From Butyriboletus loyo (taxonomy: Eukaryota; Basidiomycota; Agaricomycetes; Boletales; Boletaceae), in contig JBBPSI010000048.1 in assembly GCA_038093515.1 (NCBI GenBank), positions 1-64,000 of the forward strand: DNA of 64,000 bases, given 5' to 3'. A program made the translations under genes and the position numbers. The notes under the pieces are model-generated. The model saw only the letters and a program-made list of their open reading frames with translations. It did no database searches and had not been told where the DNA came from. This document shows, one piece after another, positions 10,634-24,000 of the stretch (its first letter is position 1; the number at the start of each line of letters is the position of its first letter).

Positions 10634-11428
10634 ATGGCAGGCGAAGCTGATGTCTGCATACTTTTATTCGTAAGTTACAACCCTCGTCCATCAATATTCG
10701 TCGACGTCCTCATCGCGTACTAGCTCGCTTTTATTTTCCCTCCCGCGGCCGTCGCGTGTGTCGCAGGATGCGGTGCTGATCTTTGCCTCAACGTCCTGTT
10801 GACGATGTATGTTTCTCTAGCCTCCTGCTTGGGCTTTCTGACTCCACTTTGACAGCCTAGGATACTTTCCCGGATTGATCGTAAGCCCGTCTTCACTCCT
10901 GACAAGCAGAACGGAGAATTGACTCTCGATTCGCGTAGCACGCCTTCTGGCTCGTCCTTAGGCGTGCCGAGGCGAACGAGAGGTATGGGAACCACAACTG
11001 GACCTGTAAGTCCGCCTTCCTTGCCCTGCCGTGTCGCGTGTTCGCTGAAAACGTCTGTGTCCAACCCTTGACTTGGGCGAGTAGACTCCGGGATGGGGGA
11101 ATATGCCCCTATCTATGCACGGCCCCCTGGTAACGGTCGGTATTCCGCCACACAAGGTCCAGCTCCGCCCCCGGGGCCGCCTCAGCCCCCGCCTCCGCCT
11201 GCGGGAGAAGGAAAGGCCCCTCCACCGAGTCAAGCCCCTGTTGACCAAAAGTCGGGTGGGTATGGGTACACGCAGCAAGCGCCGCCGCCAGTACCTCCCG
11301 ATCAGAAATCCGGTGGATATCAAGCCCCATCGCAACCGTATTCCGATCAGAAAGCAGTTGATGTCTCTCCTCCGGCGCCAGTTGATCAGAAGCCAGCGGA
11401 TTCTACCGCTCCTCCAAGCGGCACGTAA
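10634..11428 (+). CDS. PMP3: PMP3-family plasma membrane proteolipid with long repeat tail
   Basis: Five exons: 10634-10669, 10724-10806, 10856-10880, 10939-11005 and 11085-11428, giving 184 aa. The first about 60 residues are a PMP3/RCI2 (UPF0057) domain with two membrane helices. The signature is read across exon joins as FPPAAVACVAGCGADLCLNV, then LGYFPGLI and HAFWLVLRRAEANERYG. Family members help set membrane potential and cation tolerance and are normally about 55 aa. Here a Pro/Gly/Gln-rich tail of about 110 residues follows, containing four imperfect repeats around the core DQK (VDQKSGGYG, PDQKSGGYQ, SDQKAVDV, VDQKPADS). Long-tailed versions exist in fungi. The tail is predicted cytoplasmic and disordered; its role is unknown. 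Confidence 0.88.
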
Positions 11429-11722
11429 TAGGACCAACAATGAACGAAGTCGGGGCATGGACGTTGGTTTTGTCATCGATAGTTCCAAAATGACATTTGA
11501 AGCTTGGTTCGAAATTTCATGATAGACGCATTTGTATTGTAATCCCTCGTGTTGTATTGGTTTTGGTTGATGGTATCGCTAACATGTACAATAGCAACTT
11601 CAGTCGACTGGCGGGAGAATAACCATTGTTCTTATTACTATTTCTACGACAGCGCCCATGGCTAGTTCTGGTCATGCGCCGTAAAGAGCGGAATTGATGG
11701 ACATGTGTAACTTTTCCAGGAT

Positions 11723-12846
11723 CTAACTTCGCGTCATTCTCCAACCATGGACAGTAGAACGGACCTCCACATCTCCTGGATCCTCGGGGAACATGGGCTA
11801 GGACTGATGGGCGCGAGTGGAACGGAATCAAATGTTCGACTTACCGGAAACTTTTTCGTGTAAATTTCATCGCAGTTCCAACCTCTGCGGCGAGCCATGG
11901 TGAAAAACTCGAGATCGCGGTGAGCGAGGTGTGGACGGTGGTGGGTATAGAATACAAGGACACACGGTGGTGGTTTAGGAAGTGACGTGGTATCTTTACA
12001 TTTACCAGATATGGGCGTGAGGCAGAGCTCGCAGGAGCTAAGCAATGCGTCGTGCTAGATAGTATGAGTACAAAGGTGGGAAGTACAAGGGAGAATATTG
12101 ACCTGAGAGTGGTTGAATATGAGATCGGAAAGGATGATCAGGTCGAATCCTCTCCATGATTCCCGATCTTCAGGCAGGGCAGCGATGAGGGTGTCGACAG
12201 GCTTTCCCCAGATGTAACCCTGAGAACGCGCCACGGTTGTAGACACTGGTTGCAATCGATTACTGGAAAGTCACCTGCGTTGTCACTTTACTCCTCTGCT
12301 CTTCACGTATGTTCTGCTGAACATTATAAGCAAGATTCTCGATCAGGGCTGCGTCGGGATAGTCGGTCAGGACGACCTGCACTCTGGTTAATCATGATTC
12401 CAGGGCGAATATCGATCACTCACTTTTGTCGCGCCATTTTGAGCAGCTACAATGCCAGGCAGGCCACCGCCTGCGCCAAGTTCCACTACAAACTTATTGT
12501 TGATTAGTTCATCATGCGAGTCTAGATATGAAGCAAAGGCGATTGCTGCGTTCCACCTGAAAGTTTTGGTTACATGTCCGATGATTTCAAGGGGATACAT
12601 ATGGGATCTCACAGATGGTGTCCCCAGAGAGGGTGAGAGCCGACGAGTCTGATGGTGACATCGGCCTGGTCTAGTCCGCGTGAATAGATGGACAAGGTAG
12701 GGTCTGGGGTAGGAGGACGGGGCGGTTCCTAAGACGAAGTTTGATGCTGCGCATTCTTCACGACCCTTGTCAGACAATGGAGTTGCCCTGCTCACTGTGA
12801 ACACAACTCCGAGAGATAAATCGCCGTCATCATTGTGCTCTTCCAT
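11723..12846 (-). CDS. EFM7: EFM7-type protein methyltransferase (eEF1A N-terminal/lysine)
   Basis: Seven exons on the minus strand: 12796-12846, 12613-12728, 12424-12556, 12275-12376, 12103-12219, 11845-12054 and 11723-11797, giving 267 aa, the usual family length. It is a seven-beta-strand SAM methyltransferase. Visible features are LVGSHPLWGHHLWNAA, motif I VVELGAGGGLPGIVAA, a post-I acidic residue in LTDYPDAAL, ILSDLIFNHSQHDALL, and VLVFYTHHRPHLAHRDLEFF near the end. These match fungal Efm7/Nnt1, which modifies the N-terminal Gly and Lys of translation elongation factor 1A in the cytosol. The end is ...STVHGWRMTRS. It shares a 237-bp intergenic region with CCH1, which runs the other way. 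All exon phases close. Confidence 0.92.
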
Positions 12847-13083
12847 GACCCAATCGACTCGTCGGAATCGGTGGCAATTGTTGTGGGATGTCGGTGAGAA
12901 TAAGCACTATTGGAAGCGTGACCATCACCAAAACCTGGATGTGAAGGTCTCAAGTCCACGAGAGCGCCATTCTCCAGACATCTCTAGCTTGACTACCGTA
13001 CGGCAATTTGGGTTGCCCGTTGGGGTGTATCTAACGTACTAATTGTACGTGTCTTCACCACGTGTTTGCGCTCCAACTCTTCG
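12847..13083. promoter_or_regulatory. Divergent promoter region, EFM7 / CCH1
   Basis: The 237 bp between the start codons of EFM7 (minus) and CCH1 (plus) must hold the core promoters of both. I see no convincing TATA box or other named element. CCH1 could have an additional upstream non-coding exon, which would narrow this region. Confidence 0.4.
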
Positions 13084-16000
13084 ATGGATGCCAATGCGAG
13101 CGGCCAGTACAGTATCAGGCATTCGTCCAACAGCTCTTCTTCCGCGGTAGACCTCTCCGGCACTGGACTAGGCGCCACTGCCCCTCCATCACCCTCGTCA
13201 CGGCTATCGGACAACGACGGCGGAGCGTATACTCGCAGGCGCCTGAGCTGGAGCGCTGCCGAAGGTGGGCGGGACCCTCCTCGTCTGGACCTTCCGGTTG
13301 CTTCAGAGCCAGGGCCATCCAATCTAGCAGTGCCCGTGGAAGATCCATTCTTTTCTTTCGTAGATCGTCCCTCACGGCAGAATTCGTCCTTGTTTTCCAC
13401 CACCCACCCGGATGCGTCTTCCGCCTCCCTGCTTTCCGCGTCAGATTCAGATGTCGACACGCTCCAAGACGATGCTGAGGCGCATCTCACAAGGAAGGCG
13501 CAGCTGAAAATGCACGGTCGTCGCCATTGGTCAGGGGACTTGTCTGTCGACTCAGAACGCTTTGCCGGTGTTGCATCGCGACCTAGACGGCAGTATACTA
13601 TTCATTCGCCCCTACAGCGCACAAAGACTAACATTAAAAATGCTTTTCATCGCGCTTCTGTGCGCGTCGCAAACGTCCGAGGACACAGGCCCTCTATTCG
13701 GCTCCAAGAAGACAGCGAGGATTCTGATTCTGATTCGATATTAGATGACGCAGAAGAAGCGGAGCGACGCGACGCTGGAGAGAGAGCCACTTATCGAGCG
13801 CGATCGTTTAAACCTCTACGAGGCTGGGCTCTCGGCTTTCTAGGATCAACAAATCCTCTCCGTCTGCGGCTGTACAACGTGCTAATCCATCCGTATGCAT
13901 GTTTTAGGGTGAACTTTCCCTCACTGAGATGATAACTAGGTACACCGAGCCAATGATACTCGCTTTAATTATTGTCAATGCAGTTGCGTTGGTGGTGCAA
14001 GCTTCACGAACCCTGCTGTTACCTTCCACTCAGGTTCCTGTTACCGTTACGGGCTACTTCCATATGTGGGAAGACTTTGTCCTCTTCGTTCTCTTTATAC
14101 TGTTCACGTATGTGTTATACCCAATAGTTGGCATCCAAGCTAACTAGCAAAAGTGTTGAAGCTTTGGCCCGAATATGTGTTTCTGGGTTGCTTCTAGACC
14201 CAGAGGTACCAACCTCGTCTCTCTTTTCACTCTCATTCTCAAAATTGACTCGCACCATGTCCACGAATTCAACTCCAAACAACAATGCTAACGCTCCCGT
14301 AGTACGATCCGGTTCATTAGCGCGAGGACTAACAATGAGGAGATTATACGACAACTTGACAGAGCCATTCTCAATATCCTCACATGCACGCACATCTTCA
14401 TTTGCGCGCGTTCCTACTCGCATGCCCCTGTCCTCGTTGCAACACAAAACTTACTCGGAAGACGCGAAATCACCGCCCACGTTTCTGTCCCGTGCCATGA
14501 AATCTGACGTGCCACAACCTGATCCCGATGCTCTGGTCTCCCTCCCATTCAGGCTTGATATACAGCTGGCGCAGAGTAAAATGGCGCGAAACATTCCCTA
14601 TTTGCGGCAAAGTTGGGGCAGGGTCGATTTCGTTGCGGTGTTCGGATTTTGGATATCATTCGTATTGGCGACCCTGGGTCTCGAGCGGGGAACCTACCAT
14701 ATCGGAATATTCAGAGCGTTAAGTGTCCTGAGGACAGCAAGACTGTTAAGCATCACGAATGGTACTGCTGTGAGTGATATACCATTTTTGATCCTGTCAT
14801 GTAAGTTTCTCATGCTGCCAATCCAGACAATTATGCATTCTCTAAAGATTGCCCGTTCATTGTTGGCGAACGTGGTATACTTCATCATATATGCTGTGCT
14901 ATTGTTCTCGTGAGTCTTCTGTCGTATGATGTGACGAGATCACCCACCTGTTATTGATTAGCATTATCGGTGTGCAATCGTTCAAAGGATCCCTGCGTCG
15001 AAGCTGCAATCTTTTACCTGTACTTGGGGAGAATACCATGCAGCTATCACAAAACTGTGGAGGTCATATCAATGCAACGACTCTGGCTCCTTCCCCTTAC
15101 TTGCAGCTTGATGGAACACCTGCAAGCATCGCAAAAGGGTTTATTTGTCCATTGGGACAAGTCTGTCAGGTAACTTAATATCACCGTTGTTCTATATATA
15201 CCATACTTACCTTCATGTAGGAGGGACAGAATCCTTTTGGTGGTGTGGAAAGTTTCGATACTGTGTACTATTCAACGCTCCAGATAGTCGTACTTGCCTC
15301 GGTGAATACCGTGAGTGTCTCGTTCTTCGACCGCCGACGATACTGGCTTATGGATACTTGTGAAATTACACCAGTGGTCGCAGGTCATGTATCAGATCAT
15401 TGCTTCTGAATCCTTTGTCTCTTCTATTTTCTTCATTCTCGGCGTTTTGGTGCTAAACTTTTGGCTTTTTAACTTATTGGTCGCCGTGATCACAAATACG
15501 TTCTCTGCAATTCGTGCTAATACTAAAAGAAGTGCTTTTGGAGCCGCACCGTACGTCTCCAATCTCATGCATCATATAGAATCCCTCTTATCTGACTTGT
15601 AGACTTGGGCGTGTTGTGGAAGAACCTGAGGAAGGCTGGTCCGCCATGACTGGACGCCACGTTGGCCAATGCCGTCTCAAGGTTTGGTGGTCGTACACTT
15701 GCTGGTTCTGGGTGTTTCTAGCTTTCGCTTCCCTCGTGGTACAAGCTACTGCGACCGCCGACATGAGCTCGATGCACCAAGAAATCATCGACATAAATGA
15801 ACGTATAATCACCTTTGCCTTTGACATCGAGATCGTGGTCCGCATCGTAGCGGAGTTGCCTGCGTGGAGAAACTTTTTCAGCCACGGTAACAACTGGCTA
15901 GACTTGATCCTCGCTGTCGGGTGCAGCGTCATACAAATTCCTGCCATTCACAACTCGAATGTCTACCCATGGTTAACGATCTTCCAACTGGCAAGATTCT

Positions 16001-19000
16001 ACCGCGTGATATTGGTGGTGCCACGGATGAAGCACTTGATGGTATGTCTTGTGTCCTATTTACTTCTTTTGATATATTAACCCGTGCTATGCTAGCTCAC
16101 TGTCTTTGGGAACATGTACGGTCTCGCGAACATGACCTTGTTCCTAATGCTTATCAATTTCCTCGCTGCGCTTGTTGGCATCCAACTCATCCAAGGAGAC
16201 ATGTCCGGGACAGCCACGATGAATTTTGGTCAATTGTTCAATTCCTTCTTGGCTGTGTACCAGATATTTTCTTCAGAGAACTGGACCACGGTGTTGTATA
16301 ATGCCACCGATGCAGAGTTGGCCCTCGGTCAAGCGGTCATCGTGTGCACGTTTTTGTCCTGCTGGCTCCTCTTTGCAAATTGTAAGTGTATTCGTTCAAA
16401 TTCGCACATGTTCTGTAATTGACTGACACCGGTGGTTGACTAGTTATTGTAATGCAGATGTTTATTGCCGTTATCAACGAGAACTTTAGCGTAGCAGAGA
16501 AGGCCAAGAGAGAAATGCAGGTGTCCAACTACTCGGAACAACGCCGCCAGACTACGACCAATCGATGGGCAAACATGCTAAACCCTTATCTATGGCTTAG
16601 GACGGAGTCGACGGTGGTGAACGCTGGAAATCCACCTTCGACCTCGGTGCTAGCGGAGGAACAAACATTAGTCCGACATGATCCACTTCCTACGTACAGG
16701 TCGGGCGAAGTGGGTCCCACGACCTTCAATCTTGGCTAGTTACTGATACAATTTCATATAGAGACGCGCTCCGTTGAGTGCTAGTAGTAGGTCTCAACAT
16801 TTACGACAGGGCTCTGTCGTCCTGCTCCATGAACTCTTCACCGGAAGTGAGGCAGCAGATGATATACCACTTCTCGACTTGCACCAGGTGCGTTCTGAAT
16901 CAAGAGGGCCAGAAGACTCGGTTGAGCACGAAACCGACCGATACTTGTAAATAACTATCCTATCGATCTGGCAACTCTTATTTTCTCACCACCACTGATT
17001 TAGTGATATATTGGCAAGCTTGAAAAGAGATGCGACTCTTTCTAAGAACTCCTCCAGTGATGCCCGTAGGACTCAAACTCTCGAGTTGACTCGGAGATAT
17101 TCAACCTATGACAAGACATTTTGGATCTTCCCTCAAACGAATCGTCTTCGCCGTCTTTTCCAGAAGATTGTTCGCCCAAGTGGTGGCGAGCGGATATTTG
17201 GCACGCCACCCTCGAGTACTGCCCACACGTTCTTCCAGCTTGCCATCTTTTTGGCCGTTCTCGGCAACATCGCTACCGAAGCCATTGCAGCACCCATCTA
17301 TCGGCGTAACTATTACAATCAATATGGTCCAATGCGAGATGCATGGTTCAACGTCGCGGAAGCTACCTTCGGTTTCATACTTGTTATCGAATTCTTGGTC
17401 AAGATCATCGCAGACGGCTTTCTTTTCACCCCCAACGCCTATATGCGGAGTATTTGGAACATCCTCGACTTTGTTATCATGGTTGGCGTTCTCGTAAATG
17501 TCACGTTCACGTTGATCTTCGTCAGTGGCCTCAGTCGATGTATCCGTGCCTTGAAGGCTCTACAGGCTCTCCGACTCATGACCTTGATCGGGAAGATGCG
17601 GAATACCTTTGAGCACCTGATTCTTGCTGGCTTCACGCGCATACTCGATGCCGCCGTTCTTGCCCTGCTCTACCTTATCCCTTTCAGCGTCTGGGGCACA
17701 AACATCTTTGCTGGGCTGATGAACCAATGCAATGACACAAGCGTCCAAGGTATAGGAGACTGTACCAACGAATACGTGAACACGATCTATGGCAATAACT
17801 TTGGATTCCTCGTACCGCGTGCTTGGGACAACCCAGCGCCTTCCACTAAATTTTCGTTTGATAACTTTCCCGCTTCGCTGCTCATCCTGTTTGAGATCGT
17901 GTCGCTGGAGGGATGGATTGATGTCATGTCTATCGCGATGGGCATCACTGGTCCGGGGCAACAACCACAGGTCAATGCTTCGCAGGCCAATGCGATCTTT
18001 TTCGTAACATATAACTTGCTGGGAGGTGTCGTGATCTTGACCTTGTTTGTCAGGTAAGGCCCTTGACTAGCCCAGCATGCACGTGGCTAACGGCCGATCG
18101 TAGTATCATTATCAAGAATTTCTCGTCACGAACTGGATCTGCGCTCCTTACTCAACCTCAGCGGGAGTGGATCGATTTGCAGAAGCTGATCAAGCGACTG
18201 AAGCCATCAAAGAGACCCAAGATTCGGCCCAGTTCGCCGATTCGAGCTTGGTGCTACGATCGTGCAATTCACAAGCATGGGTTCTGGTCGAGAATGATGA
18301 CCTGTCTGTTTGTAGTTCAGATAATTGTTCTGATGTTGGTTCTCCTTGCCATTGATCTGTTGGCTAGCACTAATGACGTTACCATAGGACCGAAGCATTT
18401 TCATCAACAAAAGCCGTTAACAATTGGCAGGGTAAACATATGAATTCCATACCCTAGCACATCGCTGAAAAGGGTTACCTAGATGTATTTTCGCTCGTCC
18501 TTACCATGATCTACGTGGTGGATACAACCATACGACTGTATGGACTAGGGTGGCATTCGTTCCGTGCCAACGGCTGGAACCTTTTTGATGTCGTTGTGGC
18601 GTCTGGGAGTTTCACCACGACCCTCGTTGTATACTTTTATCCCGCGAGTTATGACCTCCAGCTTTTACAGAAGCTGTTCTTGGTCAGCATCACGTTCAAG
18701 CTCGTCCAGAGGGTGGATTCTCTAAACCAACTCTTTAAGACCGGAACGTAGGTGTTTCGCTTCCTGGGGGTTCTCCATCTCATTCAGGACTCTTCACAGT
18801 GCCAGTCTCCCAGTAATTTTGAATCTGCTCGCTTTATGGTTCACGCTCTTTTTATTATTTGCCATCTTGTACATGGAGGTGTTTGGATTGACAAAGTGGT
18901 ACTCGGGAGAGAACAGCAATCAAAATTACCAAACTATGGGATCGGCACTCCTCATGCTGGCGTTCATGAGTACTGGGTGAGTGGTTGCGTCAGTGATCGA

Positions 19001-20615
19001 GTGACCCTCGAATTCATGTCCGCGGTAGGGAGGGCTGGAATCAGTTCATGCATGACTAGTAAGTTGATCGTGTTTGCATGGCTTGACCGACAATGACGTG
19101 TACTGCGCAGCGCCGTCGAATACCCGCGCTGTACGGAGGTCTCTTATGGTGTCTATCAGACAGATTGCGGTAGCCCTGCCTGGGCATTTTCAATGTTCAT
19201 CGCATGGAACTTGCTCAGCATGGTAGGTGCAATGCATGATCGTACCTCATCTCCCCGCACTGACACGGTTGACCTTTTTTTTGCCAGTACATCTTCGTCA
19301 ACATGTTCACCGGTGTGATTGTGCAAAGCTTTTCGTACGTTTTCCAGTCCGCTGGCGGTGTCTTGAAGTCGATCACGCGTCGAGAGATCCGTGCGTTCAA
19401 AAAAGCCTGGGCCGAGTTCTCGAATCCGAAAAGCGGTCTTTTGGAGCGTCCAAATCTCGTTCCGTTCCTCGCCGTACGCATCGTCCCCCGAATTGTCTCG
19501 CGATGACCCGCTCATCGTTTTCGTGCCAGAAACTCAGTGGCGTCTTTGAAGTGCGGGTCTACCCACCGCAGTATTCGACGGCATCCATTTTAGCAGCTTG
19601 TCAAGACAAGTCGAAAAAGGACAACGAGACGGGTGGGATTCACGTGCGCAAGTTGAACAAGCTGTTCAACAAGATTGATTTTGGGGAGATCCGGAAGCGA
19701 CGGGCTGTGTATATGCGGATCTATCATGAGGCGAATGTGATGTGTTATCGGGGTGAGGGGATCTCGTTTACGGATATGCTTGTGCTACTCGCGCACCACA
19801 AACTAATCGACGATCGGGAGGCGTTGGGGTGGGTCTACTCTTTTTTCTGTCGAGGCGATGAGCCTTGAGCTGACGGTTGCGTGGTTTCGCTGTTTTTTTT
19901 TTTGTTTGACATGGTCAGGTTGAAGGAACTCGAGGCGAGAGAGGAAACGCTCAAACTGGTGGCGGGTCTCGTAGGGCTGGACAAGGTACGATCTCAACTG
20001 CGAATGATCTCCCTTCGCCGGGAATTTCTAGAAGAACGCGACAAGGCGCCCGCAGCCGCCCGAGGTACGATCCACTTTTTCTTTTCTTTTCATATCATTG
20101 GACCCTATATATATTTCTTAGGAATACCGACGATTTTGATCAATGCAATACCGGGGACACCACCACCGACGTTGGCTTCGAGGGATATTACGTCCCCTCG
20201 GAGCGACGGATGGGGATGGCAAGACTCGGAGCATGACGATGACGATCCGACGAGTCCCTTTATCATCAATGGCACACCATCGTCGTCGATCTTGTTACCT
20301 TCGCCCGAGTTGGCGGCACGGGAACGGTCCGTTCAGAGTGCGATGTACGGGCGACGTGAGCAGCACGACCAAGGTCAGAAGGGACGGGAACAGCGGGCGA
20401 ACAGCGATGCGAGTATGTTGTCTGTGGATGTGGACGTGCGGTTGGGATTAGGATATGGATATGGGTATGTGTTGATCTAGACGAGTGGACGTGATCGGGT
20501 TTTCTCATTCGTCGTCCCTCTTTTCTTTCCCTACAGGACGGGGAGTCGAGGTAACTCGCTAGACGACCCAGATGCTGTTCATTCTCCAACGACGCAACGT
20601 TCCGGAGGTACGTGA
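13084..20615 (+). CDS. CCH1: Cch1-type voltage-gated calcium channel alpha-1 subunit
   Basis: A 21-exon model encodes 2124 aa with matching phases throughout: 13084-13892, 13940-14107, 14148-14909, 14962-15169, 15221-15310, 15375-15550, 15603-16041, 16096-16381, 16444-16709, 16762-16946, 17004-18053, 18104-18377, 18458-18747, 18800-18976, 19029-19058, 19111-19222, 19288-19473, 19530-19828, 19919-20064, 20122-20464 and 20537-20615. A disordered N-terminus of about 270 aa precedes four six-helix ion-transport domains. Pore loops read VLASVNTW (I), FSSENWTT (II), SLEGWIDV (III) and STGEGWNQF (IV), so the selectivity ring is N-E-E-E. The protein acts with Mid1 in high-affinity calcium uptake at the plasma membrane. 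Least certain are the intron at 18378-18457 (domain IV S1-S2 linker) and the 3' terminal exon. Confidence 0.92.
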
Positions 20616-21017
20616 AAACCAAAACACGATCATCGAACCACTCCTTCTCACACACCATGTCAATAACCACAGAAGTGACGATGCTACAATCGACTCGAGA
20701 AGAGACCCGCGCCCAAAGTTAGAAAAATTCTGTCTCCATACGTTATCCGTATCCAACTCGCATATTTGCGGACTAGAAAATCGTGGAACACACATTAATG
20801 TAGCACATGAGCTAATAGCCGTTGTACTTGATACAAACAAACGCAACAGGCCCGGATCCCCCCCACACTATGGTATCGGGGACCTGAACGAGAGAGGAGA
20901 CGGGCACGTGTGTGAGAAATGCATACAGACAACGATGGGAAAAAAAAAAGATGCATGAATCGAACGAAACGGAAGAAAAAAGGCCCCTCGAAAGATTGAG
21001 GCGCCTTTCTATATCTT
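20616..21017. other. Convergent 3' region, CCH1 / eIF3a
   Basis: About 400 bp between two convergent stop codons. I see only 3' UTR-like sequence, including an A9 run at 20940-20948 and short shadow ORFs. Confidence 0.4.
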
Positions 21018-24000
21018 TCAAGCCTGATTTTGGAGTCGTCTGGACCGCCACACTTTCTTCTCTGATACTGTCTCGAACCCGTCCACGTCCTTTTTGCCCT
21101 CGGGCAATGCGGCGTTGGTCGTGGCGGGTGACCCGGTACGCGTAGCAGCAACAGCAGCAGGCGATGCCTGTTTTTCTTTCTCTAACGCGCGTTGACGCCA
21201 TCCACCGGAGGTACCAGGAAGCTTGGGTGGACCCGTCACAGACACGGGCGACGGTACCGGACTCTGCGAACGTACAGGCGCAGCGGCAGCAGCAGCCCCA
21301 CCGCTCGCCTGCGCAGCCGCGCGTGATCGCCACCCGTCGGGGCGCGAAGGGGGGGGCACCGCCGCAGGTGTCGTCCTACGTAACCGCGCCCGCTCTTCTG
21401 CCTCTTGCTCCCGTTGAAACTTTTTGCGTGACTCTTCCATCGCGGCGGCATGCTCGAGTTCGCGTTGTCGACGTTGTTCCGCGAGGCGTTCTTCGTCTTG
21501 TCGTTTCCGTTCCGCCTCGGCTTCTTCTGCGGCGTGTTGTTCTGCATTTTTCGCTCGTGAGTTTTCGCGCATGAGTAGATAACGGAAAGAAAATGGAGCG
21601 CACCGGCCTCGGCTCTCAGACGCTCTTCTTCTGCTTTGCGCACAGCGGCCTCCGCCTCTTCGCGCTGCTTTCTCTCGGCCTCTTTTTGCGACGCATACGC
21701 CTCCCGCTGCTTCTCCTTCTCCTCTTCCAACTTCTGTTCCGCGGTCGCTTTTCGCCGCTGATATTCCTCCAATCGCGCAGCGAGCAACGTCTCCCGATGC
21801 CCCCTAAATTCGTCCAGCATCCGGCTCAGTCGCTTCTTGGCGGTGAGCGCTTGGTCATGTGTCGTGAGACTGTTTTCGATTCGGGCTTTTTGGAGGGTTT
21901 CAAACGTGACGCGGTCGCTACCTTGTTGCTCGGCGTAGTCATGGGCAAGGAGCGGGCGTTCCTCTTTGCGGTAGGCGCGTTCGATATGATCGATCCGTTT
22001 TGCTGCGATACGAAGGCGCTCGTTGAGGTCTTTTCTCTCCTTTTCTAATTGCTCGACTTGTAGACGCATCAACTGATCCTTGCTCAAGTCTTCCATCTCC
22101 TGGCGAAAACAACGTCGAACAGGTCAGTGGACATGCGGAATGAGAATAGCACTGCTCGGGAACGCACCGCGATCGACACCTGGAGCTTGCCGCGTTTCAT
22201 CAAATCCTGCGCGAGTTTCTTGGCCTCCTCCGTCCTGATCGACTCAAGCTCCCGCCTTGCACGCTCCATTTCCTTCTTCCTGACATCCTCCTTTTCCTTT
22301 TGCTCCTCGATGAGCTTCTTGGCGCGTGTGAACTCCGCACGACGGGATGCCTCCTCTTTCTCCTTGCGCATGCTCAGCTCGGAGAGGAGTTCTCTTCGGC
22401 GCGCGACGAGCGCTTTGCGGAGGGAGAGGGCACGGTGTTCAGCATTGGCGGCTGCAACGAGCTCGGCAAATTGGGAAGCTTGGCGCGCAGCGTGTTCCTC
22501 GGGGGAGAGCACTGGCGGAGGATCGATCGCGCGCACGGCATTGTGGAGCGCAGTCGCGAGCGTGTTCAAGCGGGTGCGGACGAGCTCGGTCGATGAGGGC
22601 TGGATGGTGGTGTCGCGCGGCGAGGCGGTGCTTGGCCCTGCGACGTTGAACTCGTCGGGATGAGCAAAAGGCTCGTCGATGAAAGAGATGGTCTCGGTGG
22701 CGTGGTCCACGCGGATGCGAAGCTCGCCGCGGCGGGCGCAGCCCATGAGGTAGGCCTCGACTTGTTCGGCGCCAAAGTCGTCGAGGGGCTTGACGAGCTC
22801 AAGGAAGGCGCTCACTTTGAGCGTGCTGTAGACTTGAGAGAGTTGGGAGAGGAGACGGGAGAGGAGGGCGCGAGAGAGGAGGGGGCGATAACCTGCATAA
22901 GGGGTATCACTGGCGCAGAGGGTGGAGAGGAGGGGTGCGGTGGAAGCGCAGAGAGTGAGGGGGTCAAATGAGTCTTCAAGTAGGTTGTAGAGGGTCTTGA
23001 TCGGGGTTGGAGAGAGGCGGAGGACGTCTCTCGAGAGCTTAAAGATGATCAGTACAGGGACATCATCAGAGGGAATGGCACTCACAGCATCCTTGAGAAG
23101 ACCGGCCCGGGTGGGTGCCTTGGTGAGGCCGAGTAAGGCAGCGAGCCTCGTACTCTTGGACCGGCCGTCGTCTTCGTCACCATGCTGGCCGACGGGCACG
23201 GCCAGAGCGCTCACGAGCACCTGTCCTGCGAGACGGCTCATTTCGTCGTCGGATCTACCACCTATGCTAGTGACGATGGCGTAATAGCGACCCCATGCTG
23301 CGGCATGATACAAAGAGTTGCCGCTCGTGAGGAATATCTTTGTGAGTTTTTCGTAGTAATTTGCCATCATGGCGGGGCGTGGGGCTTTCTTTGCCATGGT
23401 GAGGAGGTTGTGGACGTCTTCGACGGAACGGAAAGCTTCTTGCCAAAGCTCGAGCTCGACAGAGGTATTGAGCTGTGCAAATCGCGTGTCGAGGTAATGC
23501 TGGAGGATCTCCGGGTCGGATAGGTTGATGGCGTGGGTCTGGTGTGCATACTTTGCGACGTTGGAGAGGTGAAGACGGAGAGTCTCGCACAGACGACGGA
23601 ACTCGACCTTGCGCTGGTGCTTGAGACAGAAGCGGAATGCCTGCTGCGCGACTTGCTAACGGACGGAATTGGGTGGTGTGGGGCATTGGGGTCAGGGGCT
23701 GCTCACCTGGTATATTGCCTCTAATCGGGCGTTGTTTTTGAGAGTCTCGAGAGAGGTGCGATAGCTCTCCCAGAGAAACTTGAGCCAGGGGGTGACGAGT
23801 GCTCTATCGGTGCGATCCTTGCTCTGATCGCCGCTGACTGCGCCGAGGAGGATGCTCTCTGGAGTCTCGCTGGCCTCGAGATCGTCGACATCGACTGCGA
23901 CGGCCTTGTCGGCCTTTTCCTGTGCCTCCTGTACCTTGGCGTCTGCGAGGGCGATGAACTTTTGGATGACGACCTCGATGGATGCGACGTTTGTGTTTTG

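Noticed and set aside
19156..19515. Minus-strand ORF of 119 codons inside CCH1
   Set aside because: Antisense to CCH1 exons 16-17, which have good splice sites and conserved channel sequence.
22127..22663. Plus-strand ORF of 178 codons, Ser/Arg-rich
   Set aside because: Mirror of the eIF3a coiled-coil coding sequence on the other strand.
23038..23085. Reading through eIF3a as one long exon here
   Set aside because: The 48-bp stretch is in frame without stops but has GTGAGT and TTTAAG ends, and its translation interrupts the conserved order [13 protein letters not shown].
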